A DNA stretch of 39,680 nt from Candidatus Omnitrophota bacterium. GTDB taxonomy: Bacteria; NPL-UPA2; BS750m-G34. The DNA is taken from positions 1 to 39,680 of the forward strand of contig JADHWT010000001.1 of NCBI GenBank assembly GCA_016783345.1, read 5' to 3'. Each line of letters starts with the position of its first letter. Position 1 is the first letter of the stretch. Of the stretch, positions 14,211-22,275 are shown piece by piece. Below the pieces are notes generated by a model, which was given only the letters and a program-made list of their open reading frames with translations, was not told the origin of the DNA and ran no database searches. The position numbers were made by a program, and so were the translations under genes.

Positions 14211-14573
14211 ATGACCAAACAGGAGCAGCTGATTATAATCCTTTTAATCATAGCTGCACTTATAGGGACAGGGCTTTTATATCACCGTAAGTTTTATAAA
14301 ACACAGGTTACCCCGGAGGTAGTTAAGGCGAGAGAAGTGACGGTGTCTAAAGAAATCTCTAACGAGGCAAGGGTCTCTAAAAAAATCAATATTAACGCAG
14401 CCGGCAGCAAAGAATTGCAGAAGCTGCCATGTATCGGTCCTAAAATAGCCGCTTATATCGTAGCCTATAGGAATAACCACGGTCCATTCATGAAAATTAG
14501 CGAGATAAAAAATGTGGATAAGGTCGGTGAAGCGACTTTTAAAAAGATAGAGGATTTGATTGCAGTTGAGTAA
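14211..14573 (+). CDS. ComEA-like helix-hairpin-helix protein with membrane anchor
   Basis: A 120-residue protein with one N-terminal membrane helix (about 6-24), a Lys/Glu-rich linker and a C-terminal helix-hairpin-helix domain. That domain starts INAAGSKELQKLPCIGPKIA and continues with IVAYRNNHGPF and VDKVGEATFKKIEDLI. This is the ComEA layout, a DNA-binding protein of the cell envelope used in DNA uptake. comF (22258) is also in the window. The ATG at 14211 lies two bases after the preceding stop. The longer frame back to 14106 would read inside the fmdB-like gene and was not used. Confidence 0.88.
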   Translation: MTKQEQLIIILLIIAALIGTGLLYHRKFYKTQVTPEVVKAREVTVSKEISNEARVSKKININAAGSKELQKLPCIGPKIAAYIVAYRNNHGPFMKISEIKNVDKVGEATFKKIEDLIAVE

Positions 14574-14590
14574 GTTGAAAGGAATAAAAA

Positions 14591-16693
14591 ATGCATATTA
14601 ATTTACTCTGGATGGCGCCGGCAGGGTCGATTGCAGCCTTACTTTTTAGTCTCTACCTTGCCATAAATATTCTCCGCATGGATGAAGGTAATGAGACAAT
14701 GAGGAAGATTGCAGATGCTGTAAAATCAGGGGCCCAGATCTTTCTCAAAAGGCAATACACAACTATCGGTATTTTTTTTGCCGTAGCGTTTATTATACTT
14801 TTTATTCTCATGAAAAAGGGTTATCTGCCGGGGCCTGTCCCATATGCATTTCTTACCGGAGGATTTTTTTCCGGACTTTCCGGTTATCTGGGGATGAATA
14901 TAGCGACACGTTCAAGCTCCAGAACAGCCTGTGCCAGTATGAAGAGCCTGAACAGCGGACTCAGGGTAGCGTTTTCCAGCGGAGCTATTATGGGCCTTAT
15001 GGTAGTTGGGATGGGTCTTCTCTACATCAGTATAGGATATTATTTCCTTAACTGGCTCTATCGGGCAATGCCTCTTACAGAGCGGATAGGTATGATTACG
15101 AGTGTAATGCTTTGTTTTGGTATGGGTGCCAGTTCCGTTGCCTTGTTCGCAAGAGTGGGGGGAGGAATCTTTACCAAGGCCGCGGATGTAGGCGCGGACC
15201 TTGTCGGAAAAGTTGAGGCAGGGATACCTGAAGATGACCCCCGCAATCCAGCTGTTATTGCTGATAACGTCGGTGACAATGTTGGTGATGTAGCCGGCAT
15301 GGGTGCTGATCTTTATGAATCCTATGTAGGTGCAATTGTTGCTACTATGGCCTTAGGTGCAGCTGCCTTTGGTAAATTGGGTATGAGTCTTCAGAGTATA
15401 ACAATTCCTATGGTAATAGCAGCAGTTGGAATAGTTTCTTCAATACTGGGAACATTTTTTGTCCGTTCCGGAGAAGAGGCTGATCAGGGTGTATTACTCA
15501 AGGCCCTGCGCAAGGGTGTATTCTTCAGCGCAGGCCTAATTGCAGTTGCTTCATTTTTTGTCGTCCGTTTTATTTTAGGAATGGAATATATTGGCATATT
15601 TGGTGCAGTTATAACTGGCCTTATAGCCGGGATTATCATCGGACTTTCTACTGAGTTTTTTACTTCTGCCCGTTATTCACCTACACGGTTCATTGCTGAT
15701 CAATCTTTAACAGGGCCGGCAACAGTGATTATTGGAGGATTAGCTGTTGGAATGTTATCAACAGTAATACCAGTTTTGATTGTGGGTATAGCAATACTTC
15801 TAAGTTATTTTTTACCGGGAGGCGCTAAAGACCCTAATATGGGGCTTTATGGTATTGGCATAGCTGCCGTAGGGATGTTAAGCACACTGGGTATTACTCT
15901 TGCTACTGATGCCTACGGGCCTGTGGCTGACAATGCAGGAGGGAATGCCGAGATGAGTAAGTTAGGCCCTGAAGTGCGCCAGCGTACTGACGCACTGGAT
16001 GCACTTGGAAATACAACTGCCGCGACAGGTAAAGGTTTTGCTATTGGTTCTGCAGCTCTTACTGCCTTAGCACTTATCGCGGCCTATCACAATGAAATTA
16101 TCCGATTAGGCGGGAGACTGAATCTTACACTCCTTAATCCCCGGGTTGTGGTGGGTCTCTTTATCGGCGGGATGCTCCCTTTTTTCTTTTGCTCTATGAC
16201 TATGAGTGCTGTAGGAAGGGCTGCAGGGAAGATTGTAGTAGAGGTACGGAGGCAGTTTAAAGAGATAAAGGGTCTTATGGAGGGTACGGCCTTGCCTGAC
16301 TATGCCTCTTGTGTAGACATAAGCACCAAGGCAGCCCAGAAGGAAATGATTGCTCCTGCTCTTTTGGCTGTTATAGCCCCTATTGCTGTAGGGCTTTTAG
16401 TGGGAATAGAGGCTAATGTGGGGCTTTTGGTGGGAACTACTGTCACAGGTTTTGTCATGGCTATGTTTTTGGCTAATACAGGCGGCGCATGGGACAATGC
16501 AAAAAAATTTATTGAAGAAGGTGCGCATGGGGGGAAAGGTTCTCTGCCGCATAAGGCAGTGGTTGTGGGAGATACTGTTGGGGATCCGTGCAAGGATACA
16601 GCCGGCCCTTCGATTAATATTCTTATAAAGCTTATGAGTATGGTTTCCATTGTATTTGCTTCGTTTATTATTGCAAATTCGCTGGTGAAGTGA
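14591..16693 (+). CDS. hppA: Membrane-bound ion-pumping pyrophosphatase
   Basis: mPPase couples hydrolysis of pyrophosphate to pumping of H+ or Na+ across the inner membrane. The 700-residue protein has about 16 membrane helices and the catalytic loops GGGIFTKAADVGADLVGK, DNVGDNVGDVAGMGADL and TDAYGPVADNAGGNAEM. The third key loop near the C-terminus is GDTVGDPCKDTAGPS. In the segment GNTTAATGKGFAIGSAAL the position that is Lys in K+-independent enzymes is Ala, which points to the K+-dependent class (established family knowledge). Whether it pumps H+ or Na+ cannot be told from these motifs alone. Its 3' end forms one arm of a long inverted repeat with the apbE start. Confidence 0.97.
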   Translation: MHINLLWMAPAGSIAALLFSLYLAINILRMDEGNETMRKIADAVKSGAQIFLKRQYTTIGIFFAVAFIILFILMKKGYLPGPVPYAFLTGGFFSGLSGYLGMNIATRSSSRTACASMKSLNSGLRVAFSSGAIMGLMVVGMGLLYISIGYYFLNWLYRAMPLTERIGMITSVMLCFGMGASSVALFARVGGGIFTKAADVGADLVGKVEAGIPEDDPRNPAVIADNVGDNVGDVAGMGADLYESYVGAIVATMALGAAAFGKLGMSLQSITIPMVIAAVGIVSSILGTFFVRSGEEADQGVLLKALRKGVFFSAGLIAVASFFVVRFILGMEYIGIFGAVITGLIAGIIIGLSTEFFTSARYSPTRFIADQSLTGPATVIIGGLAVGMLSTVIPVLIVGIAILLSYFLPGGAKDPNMGLYGIGIAAVGMLSTLGITLATDAYGPVADNAGGNAEMSKLGPEVRQRTDALDALGNTTAATGKGFAIGSAALTALALIAAYHNEIIRLGGRLNLTLLNPRVVVGLFIGGMLPFFFCSMTMSAVGRAAGKIVVEVRRQFKEIKGLMEGTALPDYASCVDISTKAAQKEMIAPALLAVIAPIAVGLLVGIEANVGLLVGTTVTGFVMAMFLANTGGAWDNAKKFIEEGAHGGKGSLPHKAVVVGDTVGDPCKDTAGPSINILIKLMSMVSIVFASFIIANSLVK

Positions 16694-16757
16694 ATAATAG
16701 CGCTGACAATTCGCTCATACGATTTATGCCAGCGCTATTGTTATTATTTTTCACCAG
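16682..16757 (+). promoter_or_regulatory. Long inverted repeat over the hppA stop and apbE start
   Basis: The left arm (16682-16705) starts CTGGTGAA and ends ATAATAGCGCTG. The right arm (16730-16757) read in reverse complement starts CTGGTGAA and ends AACAATAGCGCTG. The arms match over both ends (8 and about 9 bases), with a 4-base size difference in the middle. The 24-base loop contains an in-frame ATG (16727). The left arm covers the hppA stop and the GTG start of apbE, so folding would hide that start. Confidence 0.6.
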
Positions 16758-17736
16758 TTGCTCGTCATCCCCGCCGCTTTATAAAGAAACGCAGGTTCTT
16801 ATGGGGACGACTGTTGAGGTGACGATTGAGATAGGGCGCCCAAAGGGCATGCGCCTAAAAGGCGCTAGGGAAAGGGCCTCAGAAATTTCGAAAAGACTTT
16901 TTCATAGGCTTAAGGAACTTGAGACAAAATTTAGCCTGTATAACCCTGAGAGTGAAATTAACATGGTGAATAAAGTGGCGAGGGTAAAGTTAAGCCCTGA
17001 ATTTTTTGAGCTCTTAGAGAAAAGTTTAATCTATTCAGAGCTTACATCCGGTGCTTTTGATATCACTATTGCGCCTCTTGTAAAACTGTGGGGATTTAAA
17101 GAGCATAAGCCTAGGCTTCCCAAGGAAGAGGATATTAGAGATGCGCTTAAGAGAAGCGGCTATACCTCTATTATACTTTCAGCGAATGCGCATGAGGTAA
17201 GTTTTTCTAAGCCCGGCGTAGAGATAGACATGGGCGCTATAGCAAAAGGTTATATTGTTGATGAGGGAATAAAATTTTTAAAAAAAGAAGGGATTGATTC
17301 AGCCTTAATCAACGCAGGCGGAGACCTCTACTGCATAGGAACTCCATCCGGTAAAGAAGGTTGGAAAGTTGCGATACGGCATCCCCGTAAACGAGGTAAG
17401 AACATCGCGCAACTTACTATTAGTGATAAGGCTGTAGCCACTTCCGGAGATTATGAAAATTTCTTTCTCTATAAAGAGAGATTTTTAAGTCATGTGATTG
17501 ATCCAAGAACCGGATGGCCGTCTGAGACAGGTGTAGTAAGCGCTACAGTCATTTCACCTAAGAATTGCGAGGCGGATGCCCTGGCAACTGCGCTTATGGT
17601 CATGGATAAAAAGAAGGGGCTTGATTTAATCAATCACCTCGATGGAGTAGAGGCTATAATTGTCTCCCTTGAAGATGGTAAACTTAATACTGCTGTCTCT
17701 TCCGGGCTTGAAGGAAAGCTCAAATTTGAACTTTGA
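16690..17736 (+). CDS. apbE: FAD:protein FMN transferase, lipoprotein
   Basis: ApbE attaches FMN covalently to Thr/Ser of membrane flavoproteins such as NqrB/NqrC and RnfD/RnfG, on the outer face of the inner membrane. The 348-residue protein starts with a lipoprotein signal (PALLLLFFTSC). It contains VLMGTTVEVTIE, the FAD-binding VEIDMGAIAKGYIVD, ALINAGGDLYCIG, SGDYENFF, LSHVIDPRTGWP and the Mg-binding DALATALMVMD. No Nqr or Rnf genes are in the window, so the target is unknown. The GTG at 16690 overlaps the hppA stop. An alternative start is ATG 16727, but it would lose the basic residue before the signal helix. Confidence 0.93.
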   Translation: MNNSADNSLIRFMPALLLLFFTSCSSSPPLYKETQVLMGTTVEVTIEIGRPKGMRLKGARERASEISKRLFHRLKELETKFSLYNPESEINMVNKVARVKLSPEFFELLEKSLIYSELTSGAFDITIAPLVKLWGFKEHKPRLPKEEDIRDALKRSGYTSIILSANAHEVSFSKPGVEIDMGAIAKGYIVDEGIKFLKKEGIDSALINAGGDLYCIGTPSGKEGWKVAIRHPRKRGKNIAQLTISDKAVATSGDYENFFLYKERFLSHVIDPRTGWPSETGVVSATVISPKNCEADALATALMVMDKKKGLDLINHLDGVEAIIVSLEDGKLNTAVSSGLEGKLKFEL

Positions 17737-17737
17737 T

Positions 17738-19192
17738 ATGGTAAGAAACGTAATTCCAGTCTGGCGCTCTTTCCCTCTTAATGGATTTGCGCCTGTTGAC
17801 ATATATGAGAAGGTGCGGGGAGATCACAGCTTTTTACTTGAAAGTGTTCACGAATCCAAGGCGTTGCGCAATAACGGCGCGGGGCTCATTAACCGTTATT
17901 CTTTTATCGGTTTCGATCCATATCTTATTTTTAAAAGTAAAGGGCAGGAGATACGAATGGAAGAAGACGGGCATGTTGTTTCTGAGAGCGGAGAGCCGAT
18001 TAAGAGATTAAGGGAATTAATGAACCGGTTTAAATTAGCTGGGGCTAAGGAACTGCCGCCTTTTTCAGGCGGCGCAGTCGGGTATTTGAGTTATGATGCC
18101 AGACATTTTTTTGAGAGGCTTCCCAGAATGGCTCCGGACGACTTAAGAATTCCTGATGTATATTTTGTCTTTACTGATAAGGTCATTGCCTTTGACCACT
18201 ATGATAAAAAGTTTTTTATTATTTGTCAGACAAGATTAGGAGGATATAATTCTCGCGAAGCAGAGAAGGAATTGCAACGCTTAGAGAAAAAGATTTTTTC
18301 AAAACGCGAAGCATCCAAGAAAAATGGTTCTTTGTTTTTAGGGTCAAAGATAGAATCAAATTTCACCAGAGATGAATTTAAGTCCATGGTCAAGAAAGCC
18401 AAGGAACATATAAAGTGCGGAGATATCTATCAGGCAAATCTGTCTCAGAGGTTATCCACTTCCATAGAAGGTGACCCATTGGATTTGTATAAGATATTAC
18501 GACAGATAAATCCGTCTCCATTCGCCTCATATTTAGATTTTGATGAAGTAAAGATTGTAAGTTCCTCTCCTGAAAGACTCCTCCTTGTGAAGGGGAGGGA
18601 AGTAGAGACACGTCCCATTGCCGGGACAAGGCCGCGCGGTAGAAGCAGGGCTGAAGATAAAAGACTTTCCCGCAGATTAATCCTGAGCCCTAAGGAGAGG
18701 GCTGAGCATATAATGCTTGTTGATTTAGAGAGAAATGATTTAGGCAGGGTCTGCAGGTATGGGACAGTAGAGGTAAATGAATTGATGACACTTGAGAATT
18801 ATTCTCATGTTATCCATATTGTATCCAATGTTAGGGGGAGACTTAAGCCCGGCATGGACAGATTCAGCGCATTGGCTGCATGTTTTCCGGGCGGGACTAT
18901 CACCGGGACACCCAAGATAAGGTCAATGGAGATAATCGATGAATTAGAGAAGGTTGCGAGGTCCATCTACACCGGCTCTATTGGTTATTTCAATTATGGC
19001 GGCGAGATGGATTTAAATATTGTCATACGCACATTTGTCATAGCAGACGGCCATGCCTATATACAGGTTGGAGCGGGGATTGTAGCTGATTCAGACCCTG
19101 AAAGAGAATACTATGAGACCCTTCATAAGGCAGATGCGCTTATAAGCGCGGTAAGGAAAGTAAAATTGAAAAATGAAGCTCTCTCTGTCTAA
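17738..19192 (+). CDS. pabB: Aminodeoxychorismate or anthranilate synthase component I
   Basis: The enzyme aminates chorismate using ammonia from a glutaminase partner. The 484-residue protein has the N-terminal domain (FLLESVHES...NRYSFIGFDPYL) and the chorismate-binding domain with GDIYQANLSQR, PIAGTRPRGRS, MLVDLERNDLGR, FPGGTITGTPKIRSME and GYFNYGGEMDLNI. LLES-type motifs occur in TrpE, and no motif here excludes TrpE. I prefer PabB because the overlapping next gene looks like PabC. No glutaminase subunit (PabA/TrpG) lies here. The ATG at 17738 is one base after the apbE stop; the longer frame from 17660 would lie inside apbE. Confidence 0.85.
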   Translation: MVRNVIPVWRSFPLNGFAPVDIYEKVRGDHSFLLESVHESKALRNNGAGLINRYSFIGFDPYLIFKSKGQEIRMEEDGHVVSESGEPIKRLRELMNRFKLAGAKELPPFSGGAVGYLSYDARHFFERLPRMAPDDLRIPDVYFVFTDKVIAFDHYDKKFFIICQTRLGGYNSREAEKELQRLEKKIFSKREASKKNGSLFLGSKIESNFTRDEFKSMVKKAKEHIKCGDIYQANLSQRLSTSIEGDPLDLYKILRQINPSPFASYLDFDEVKIVSSSPERLLLVKGREVETRPIAGTRPRGRSRAEDKRLSRRLILSPKERAEHIMLVDLERNDLGRVCRYGTVEVNELMTLENYSHVIHIVSNVRGRLKPGMDRFSALAACFPGGTITGTPKIRSMEIIDELEKVARSIYTGSIGYFNYGGEMDLNIVIRTFVIADGHAYIQVGAGIVADSDPEREYYETLHKADALISAVRKVKLKNEALSV

Positions 19193-19997
19193 AATTTCTG
19201 TCTTTGAGAGGGGATACCTCTACGGCGACGGTATTTTTGATACAATGCGCAGTTACAACGGCAGGATTTTTAGATTTGAAGACCATATGGAAAGATTGAA
19301 AAAGAATGCGCGCGCTTTGAGGATCCCTGCATCAGGGTCTCGTGAACTTAAGGGCCTTATTTTAAAGGCGCTCAAAAAGAATAGATTAAAAGATGCTTAT
19401 ATCAGGGTTAGTCTTTCCCGCGGGAAAGCCGGGCTCGGTCCCGCACCGGTTAAAGGAGTAGAGCCGTCTCTTACTATAATTGTGCGTCCTTCAAAGGTTT
19501 ATCCGCGGCATTTTTACAGGAAAGGTGTAGAGATATTGATATCTTCCACGCGCAGGATGCCTCCTTGCGCCCTGGACGGAAAGATAAAATCCATGAATTA
19601 TCTGAATAGCATCCTGGCCAGGGAAGAGGCCACGAGAAGCAAGGCTTTTGAGACAATACTACTTTCGGAAGAAGGGTACGTAACTGAAGGGACATGCAGT
19701 AATATCTTTATCGTAAGAGACGGGAAAGTTATTACTTCTCCGTCATTCCTAGGGACGTTAGAGGGCATTACCAGGAAGGTAGTTCTGGAGATAGCAGAGA
19801 GATTGGGTATAAAGATAGAGTTGACTCCATTCACTAACTATGATATTTATACTGCAGAGGAATGTTTTCTTACAAGTACCGGTATAGAAGTTATGCCAAT
19901 AAGAATAGTTGACAGAAGGATTATAGGTAAGGGCGCACCCGGCAAGATAACACAGCTTATCAGAGAAGAGTTTTTAAACGAAAGGAGCAGGAGATGA
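19173..19997 (+). CDS. pabC: Class IV aminotransferase, probable aminodeoxychorismate lyase
   Basis: A 274-residue PLP enzyme of fold type IV. It starts FERGYLYGDGIFDTMRSYNG and has a PLP Lys region SMNYLNSILAREEA, where the Lys lies in DGKIKSMNYLN. Further motifs are EGYVTEGTCSNIF and TPSFLGTLEGITR-like spacing, with LTSTGIEVMPIRIVD at the end. The family includes PabC (lyase making p-aminobenzoate), IlvE and D-amino-acid aminotransferase, which are hard to separate by eye. The overlap of 20 bases with the PabB-like gene supports PabC. Its stop overlaps the glnA start (ATGA). Confidence 0.82.
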   Translation: MKLSLSKISVFERGYLYGDGIFDTMRSYNGRIFRFEDHMERLKKNARALRIPASGSRELKGLILKALKKNRLKDAYIRVSLSRGKAGLGPAPVKGVEPSLTIIVRPSKVYPRHFYRKGVEILISSTRRMPPCALDGKIKSMNYLNSILAREEATRSKAFETILLSEEGYVTEGTCSNIFIVRDGKVITSPSFLGTLEGITRKVVLEIAERLGIKIELTPFTNYDIYTAEECFLTSTGIEVMPIRIVDRRIIGKGAPGKITQLIREEFLNERSRR

Positions 19998-21322
19998 AGG
20001 TAAGGGATGCTAAAGACGTAAGAAAAATTGTAAAAGAACTGGACGTGAAATTTATCCGCATCTGGTTTACAGACGTATTGGGATTCCTTAAAGGTCTTAC
20101 AATTACTGTAAGCGAGTTAGAAAGAGCCATGGAAGATGGAATGGGGTTTGACGGCTCTTCTATTGAGGGATTTGCCCGCATTGAAGAGAGTGATATGATT
20201 GCCAGACTTGACCCCAAAACTTTTCAGATTATGCCGTGGAAAGAAAACGGTCTTACAGTAGCGCGGCTTTTTGCCGATATCTTCAAGCCGGATGGTAAGC
20301 CATTTGCGGCTGACCCGCGCTATATACTTAAAAAGAACCTTGAACGTGCGAGTAAAATGGGCTACACCTACTATATTGGTCCGGAACTTGAGTATTTTTA
20401 TTTTACTGATAAACAATCCACAAAATTTCTGGATAGTGGAGGTTATTTTGATGTCACCACATTTGACGTAGCAAGATCATTGCGCAAGCAGACTGTTACT
20501 TGCCTGGAGTCTCTGGGAATTCAGGTGGAATACAGTCACCATGAAGTTGCGTCTTCTCAGCATGAAATTGATCTTAGATATAAGGATGCCATGACCATGG
20601 CTGACCAGGTTATGACTTATAGGTTTACAGTAAAAGAAGTAGCCCGATTAAATAATTGTTACGCTACCTTTATGCCAAAACCGGTCTTTGGAATAAATGG
20701 CAGCGGTATGCATACACATCAGTCTCTATTTAAAGGAAACAGGAATGCATTTTTTGACGCCAAAGATAAATATCATCTTTCCAGCGTGGGTAAAGGTTTT
20801 ATTGCAGGGATACTTGCTCACGCCCGTGAGATTACTTCTGTAACCAATCAGTGGGTTAATTCTTATAAGAGATTGGTTCCGGGATATGAAGCCCCTGTCT
20901 ATATCACCTGGGCCCAGAGGAATCGTTCTTCACTCGTAAGAGTGCCCATGTATAAGCCAGGAAAAGAACACGCTACACGCGTAGAATTCCGCAGTCCGGA
21001 TCCTGCCTGCAATCCATATCTTGCATTTTCTGCAATGCTTGCAGCCGGCCTTGAAGGCATAGAGAAAAAATATAAACTACCGGATCCTGTTCCGCACAAT
21101 ATTTTCGAGATGAGTGAAAAGGATAGGCAAAAACTTAATATAGAGAGTCTTCCAGAAGATCTTTGGGAAGCTATCCATCTTACGGAAAAAAGCAAGTTGC
21201 TTCAAAAGGCCTTAGGTGAGGAGCTCTTTGCATATTTCATCCGCAATAAAAAGATGGAGTGGGACGAATACAAAGGACAGATAAGCCAATACGAATTAGA
21301 TAAATATTTACCCATTCTTTAA
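19994..21322 (+). CDS. glnA: Glutamine synthetase, type I
   Basis: GlnA makes glutamine from glutamate, ammonia and ATP, and glutamine is the nitrogen source for the PabB/TrpE reaction. The 442-residue protein has the beta-grasp N-domain (FTDVLGFLKGLTI) with the DGSSIEGFARIEESDM motif. It continues with the metal and ATP sites (YIGPELEYFYF, HHEVASSQHEIDL, INGSGMHTHQSL, RVPMYKPGKEHATRVEFRS-type region). I see no NLYDLP adenylylation site in the C-terminal part, so it resembles the shorter GSI-alpha class rather than the E. coli type. It overlaps the pabC-like gene by four bases. Confidence 0.95.
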   Translation: MKVRDAKDVRKIVKELDVKFIRIWFTDVLGFLKGLTITVSELERAMEDGMGFDGSSIEGFARIEESDMIARLDPKTFQIMPWKENGLTVARLFADIFKPDGKPFAADPRYILKKNLERASKMGYTYYIGPELEYFYFTDKQSTKFLDSGGYFDVTTFDVARSLRKQTVTCLESLGIQVEYSHHEVASSQHEIDLRYKDAMTMADQVMTYRFTVKEVARLNNCYATFMPKPVFGINGSGMHTHQSLFKGNRNAFFDAKDKYHLSSVGKGFIAGILAHAREITSVTNQWVNSYKRLVPGYEAPVYITWAQRNRSSLVRVPMYKPGKEHATRVEFRSPDPACNPYLAFSAMLAAGLEGIEKKYKLPDPVPHNIFEMSEKDRQKLNIESLPEDLWEAIHLTEKSKLLQKALGEELFAYFIRNKKMEWDEYKGQISQYELDKYLPIL

Positions 21323-21325
21323 TGA

Positions 21326-21360
21326 GCACGTGGCTTATGTCTGGCATAAGTCACAGGTGC
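21326..21360 (+). other. Hairpin after glnA
   Basis: GCAC (21326-21329) and GTGC (21357-21360) flank a 9-bp stem, TGGCTTATG (21331-21339) with CATAAGTCA (21345-21353), containing one G-U pair and a 5-base loop. No T-tract follows, so it is not a standard terminator. The TTATG/CATAA tip resembles helix 2 of the leaders at 8801 and 21737, but the rest is not alike. Confidence 0.5.
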
Positions 21361-21391
21361 GAATTATGAAACGATTTTCTTATTGACAAAA

Positions 21392-21709
21392 ATGTTTCGT
21401 ATGTTATTCTGCAATAGGGGAATAATATTTTTTTTAAGCCTTGTGATTCTGGCTGGCTGCGCTACCCCGCGCCGTACTGGTATTGGGCCGCTTGTACCTG
21501 TAGAAAAGAAAAAGGCAACTATTACTACTGATGATTCCCCGCGATATCTCAGGTATATTGTCCAGAGAGGAGACAGCCTCTGGAAGATTTCACAGATGGC
21601 ATATAATGATTCAGGAAAGTGGAAAAAGATATTTGAGGCCAACAGGGATAAAATTAAAGACGTCAAAAGCCTTAAGCCGGGAGAGATTATAATTATTCCA
21701 ATAGAGTGA
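21392..21709 (+). CDS. LysM-domain lipoprotein
   Basis: A small lipoprotein of about 105 residues. The signal is MFRMLFCNRG, then IIFFLSLVIL and the lipobox LAGC, so it is probably anchored in a membrane. A short linker leads to one LysM domain (YIVQRGDSLWKISQ to LKPGEIIIIPIE), which binds peptidoglycan GlcNAc. Starts at 21392 and 21401 are both possible and neither has a good Shine-Dalgarno. TTGACA (21383) and TATTCT (21405) overlap the start and may be a promoter, which would argue for a start further down. The structured leader of the next gene begins 27 bases after the stop. Confidence 0.85.
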   Translation: MFRMLFCNRGIIFFLSLVILAGCATPRRTGIGPLVPVEKKKATITTDDSPRYLRYIVQRGDSLWKISQMAYNDSGKWKKIFEANRDKIKDVKSLKPGEIIIIPIE

Positions 21710-21736
21710 TTGGAAGTGTCGAAGGTGAAAGAGTAT

Positions 21737-21824
21737 GTCCCTTGTCGCAGAAGATGTTGCGACTTCGGGATTAATTCGAGCATACACTTTATGAAACATA
21801 AAGTGTGCTCTCATTAAAAGGAGG
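21737..21824 (+). promoter_or_regulatory. Structured 5' leader, copy B
   Basis: Helix 1: GUCCC (21737-21741) with GGGAU (21767-21771), UU/UUC internal loop, GUCGC (21744-21748) with GCGAC (21759-21763), and apical loop AGAAGAUGUU. Helix 2: GAGC (21778-21781) with GCUC (21807-21810), an AU bulge, 10-bp stem ACACUUUAUG (21784-21793) / CAUAAAGUGU (21797-21806) and an AAA loop. The Shine-Dalgarno AGGAGG ends at 21824. Relative to copy A, five base pairs of helix 2 differ and all five are compensated, while linkers are the same. TATAAT at 21688-21693 inside the preceding gene is a possible -10 box without a convincing -35. Confidence 0.75.
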
Positions 21825-21831
21825 TGGAAAA

Positions 21832-22215
21832 GTGAGAAAGTTAGTAGTTATTTTAGCGGTTGTTCTTCTTTTAGGTTTTGCCCAGGATGTCCTGGCTGAC
21901 GGTGCGGGATGGGTTCCTCCAGCTGGAGAGAAGGATCCGAATACTGCACTGGTCCTTTCAGCTCTCCTCCCCGGAGTGGGTCAATACTATAATGACCAGC
22001 TGTATTATAAAGGTATAGCTTTTGGGCTGGCGGAAGCATTAGGATGGGTAATTGTAGGCGCAACTTCTGACGAGTGGTTTGGTTTTACTATAATTTGCGT
22101 TAACCATATAGCAAGCGCAGTTGACGCATATGTCCAGGCTGGCAGGGTCAATCAGGGAGTAAGTCTCAATATAACACCTGAGGGTCCGGTCTTAGCCTAT
22201 AGCCATAGTTTCTAA
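21832..22215 (+). CDS. Small secreted or membrane protein, DUF5683-like, paralog of 2802..3260
   Basis: A 127-residue protein with a signal peptide (RKLVVILAVVLLLGFA, cleavage near VLADG). A hydrophobic domain follows, with LSALLPGVGQYYND and ASAVDAYVQAGRVNQGVSLNI, shared with the paralog at 2802. The function is unknown; related DUF5683/TM2-like proteins are small envelope proteins. The start is GTG at 21832, seven bases after AGGAGG, at the end of the structured leader. It is the last gene before the terminator at 22233, so the leader and this gene may form a single-gene unit. Confidence 0.8.
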   Translation: MRKLVVILAVVLLLGFAQDVLADGAGWVPPAGEKDPNTALVLSALLPGVGQYYNDQLYYKGIAFGLAEALGWVIVGATSDEWFGFTIICVNHIASAVDAYVQAGRVNQGVSLNITPEGPVLAYSHSF

Positions 22216-22232
22216 CGACGTTTGGAATATAA

Positions 22233-22275
22233 GGGAGCTGCTTTTCATTAACATTAGATGAGCAGCTCCCTTTTT
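22233..22275 (+). terminator. Rho-independent terminator that includes the comF start
   Basis: GGGAGCTGCT (22233-22242) pairs perfectly with AGCAGCTCCC (22261-22270), followed by TTTTT (22271-22275). The 18-base loop ends with the ATG of comF (22258-22260). It lies 17 bases after the stop of the secreted-protein gene, which it would terminate. Confidence 0.8.

Noticed and set aside
21326..21360. A third copy of the structured leader, after glnA
   Set aside because: Only the TTATG/CATAA tip is shared. Helix 1, the linker and the Shine-Dalgarno are missing.
21383..21410. Promoter TTGACA-N16-TATTCT for the LysM gene as a separate feature
   Set aside because: The -35 box is perfect, but the start site would fall after both ATG candidates of the gene, so I mention it only in that gene's entry.
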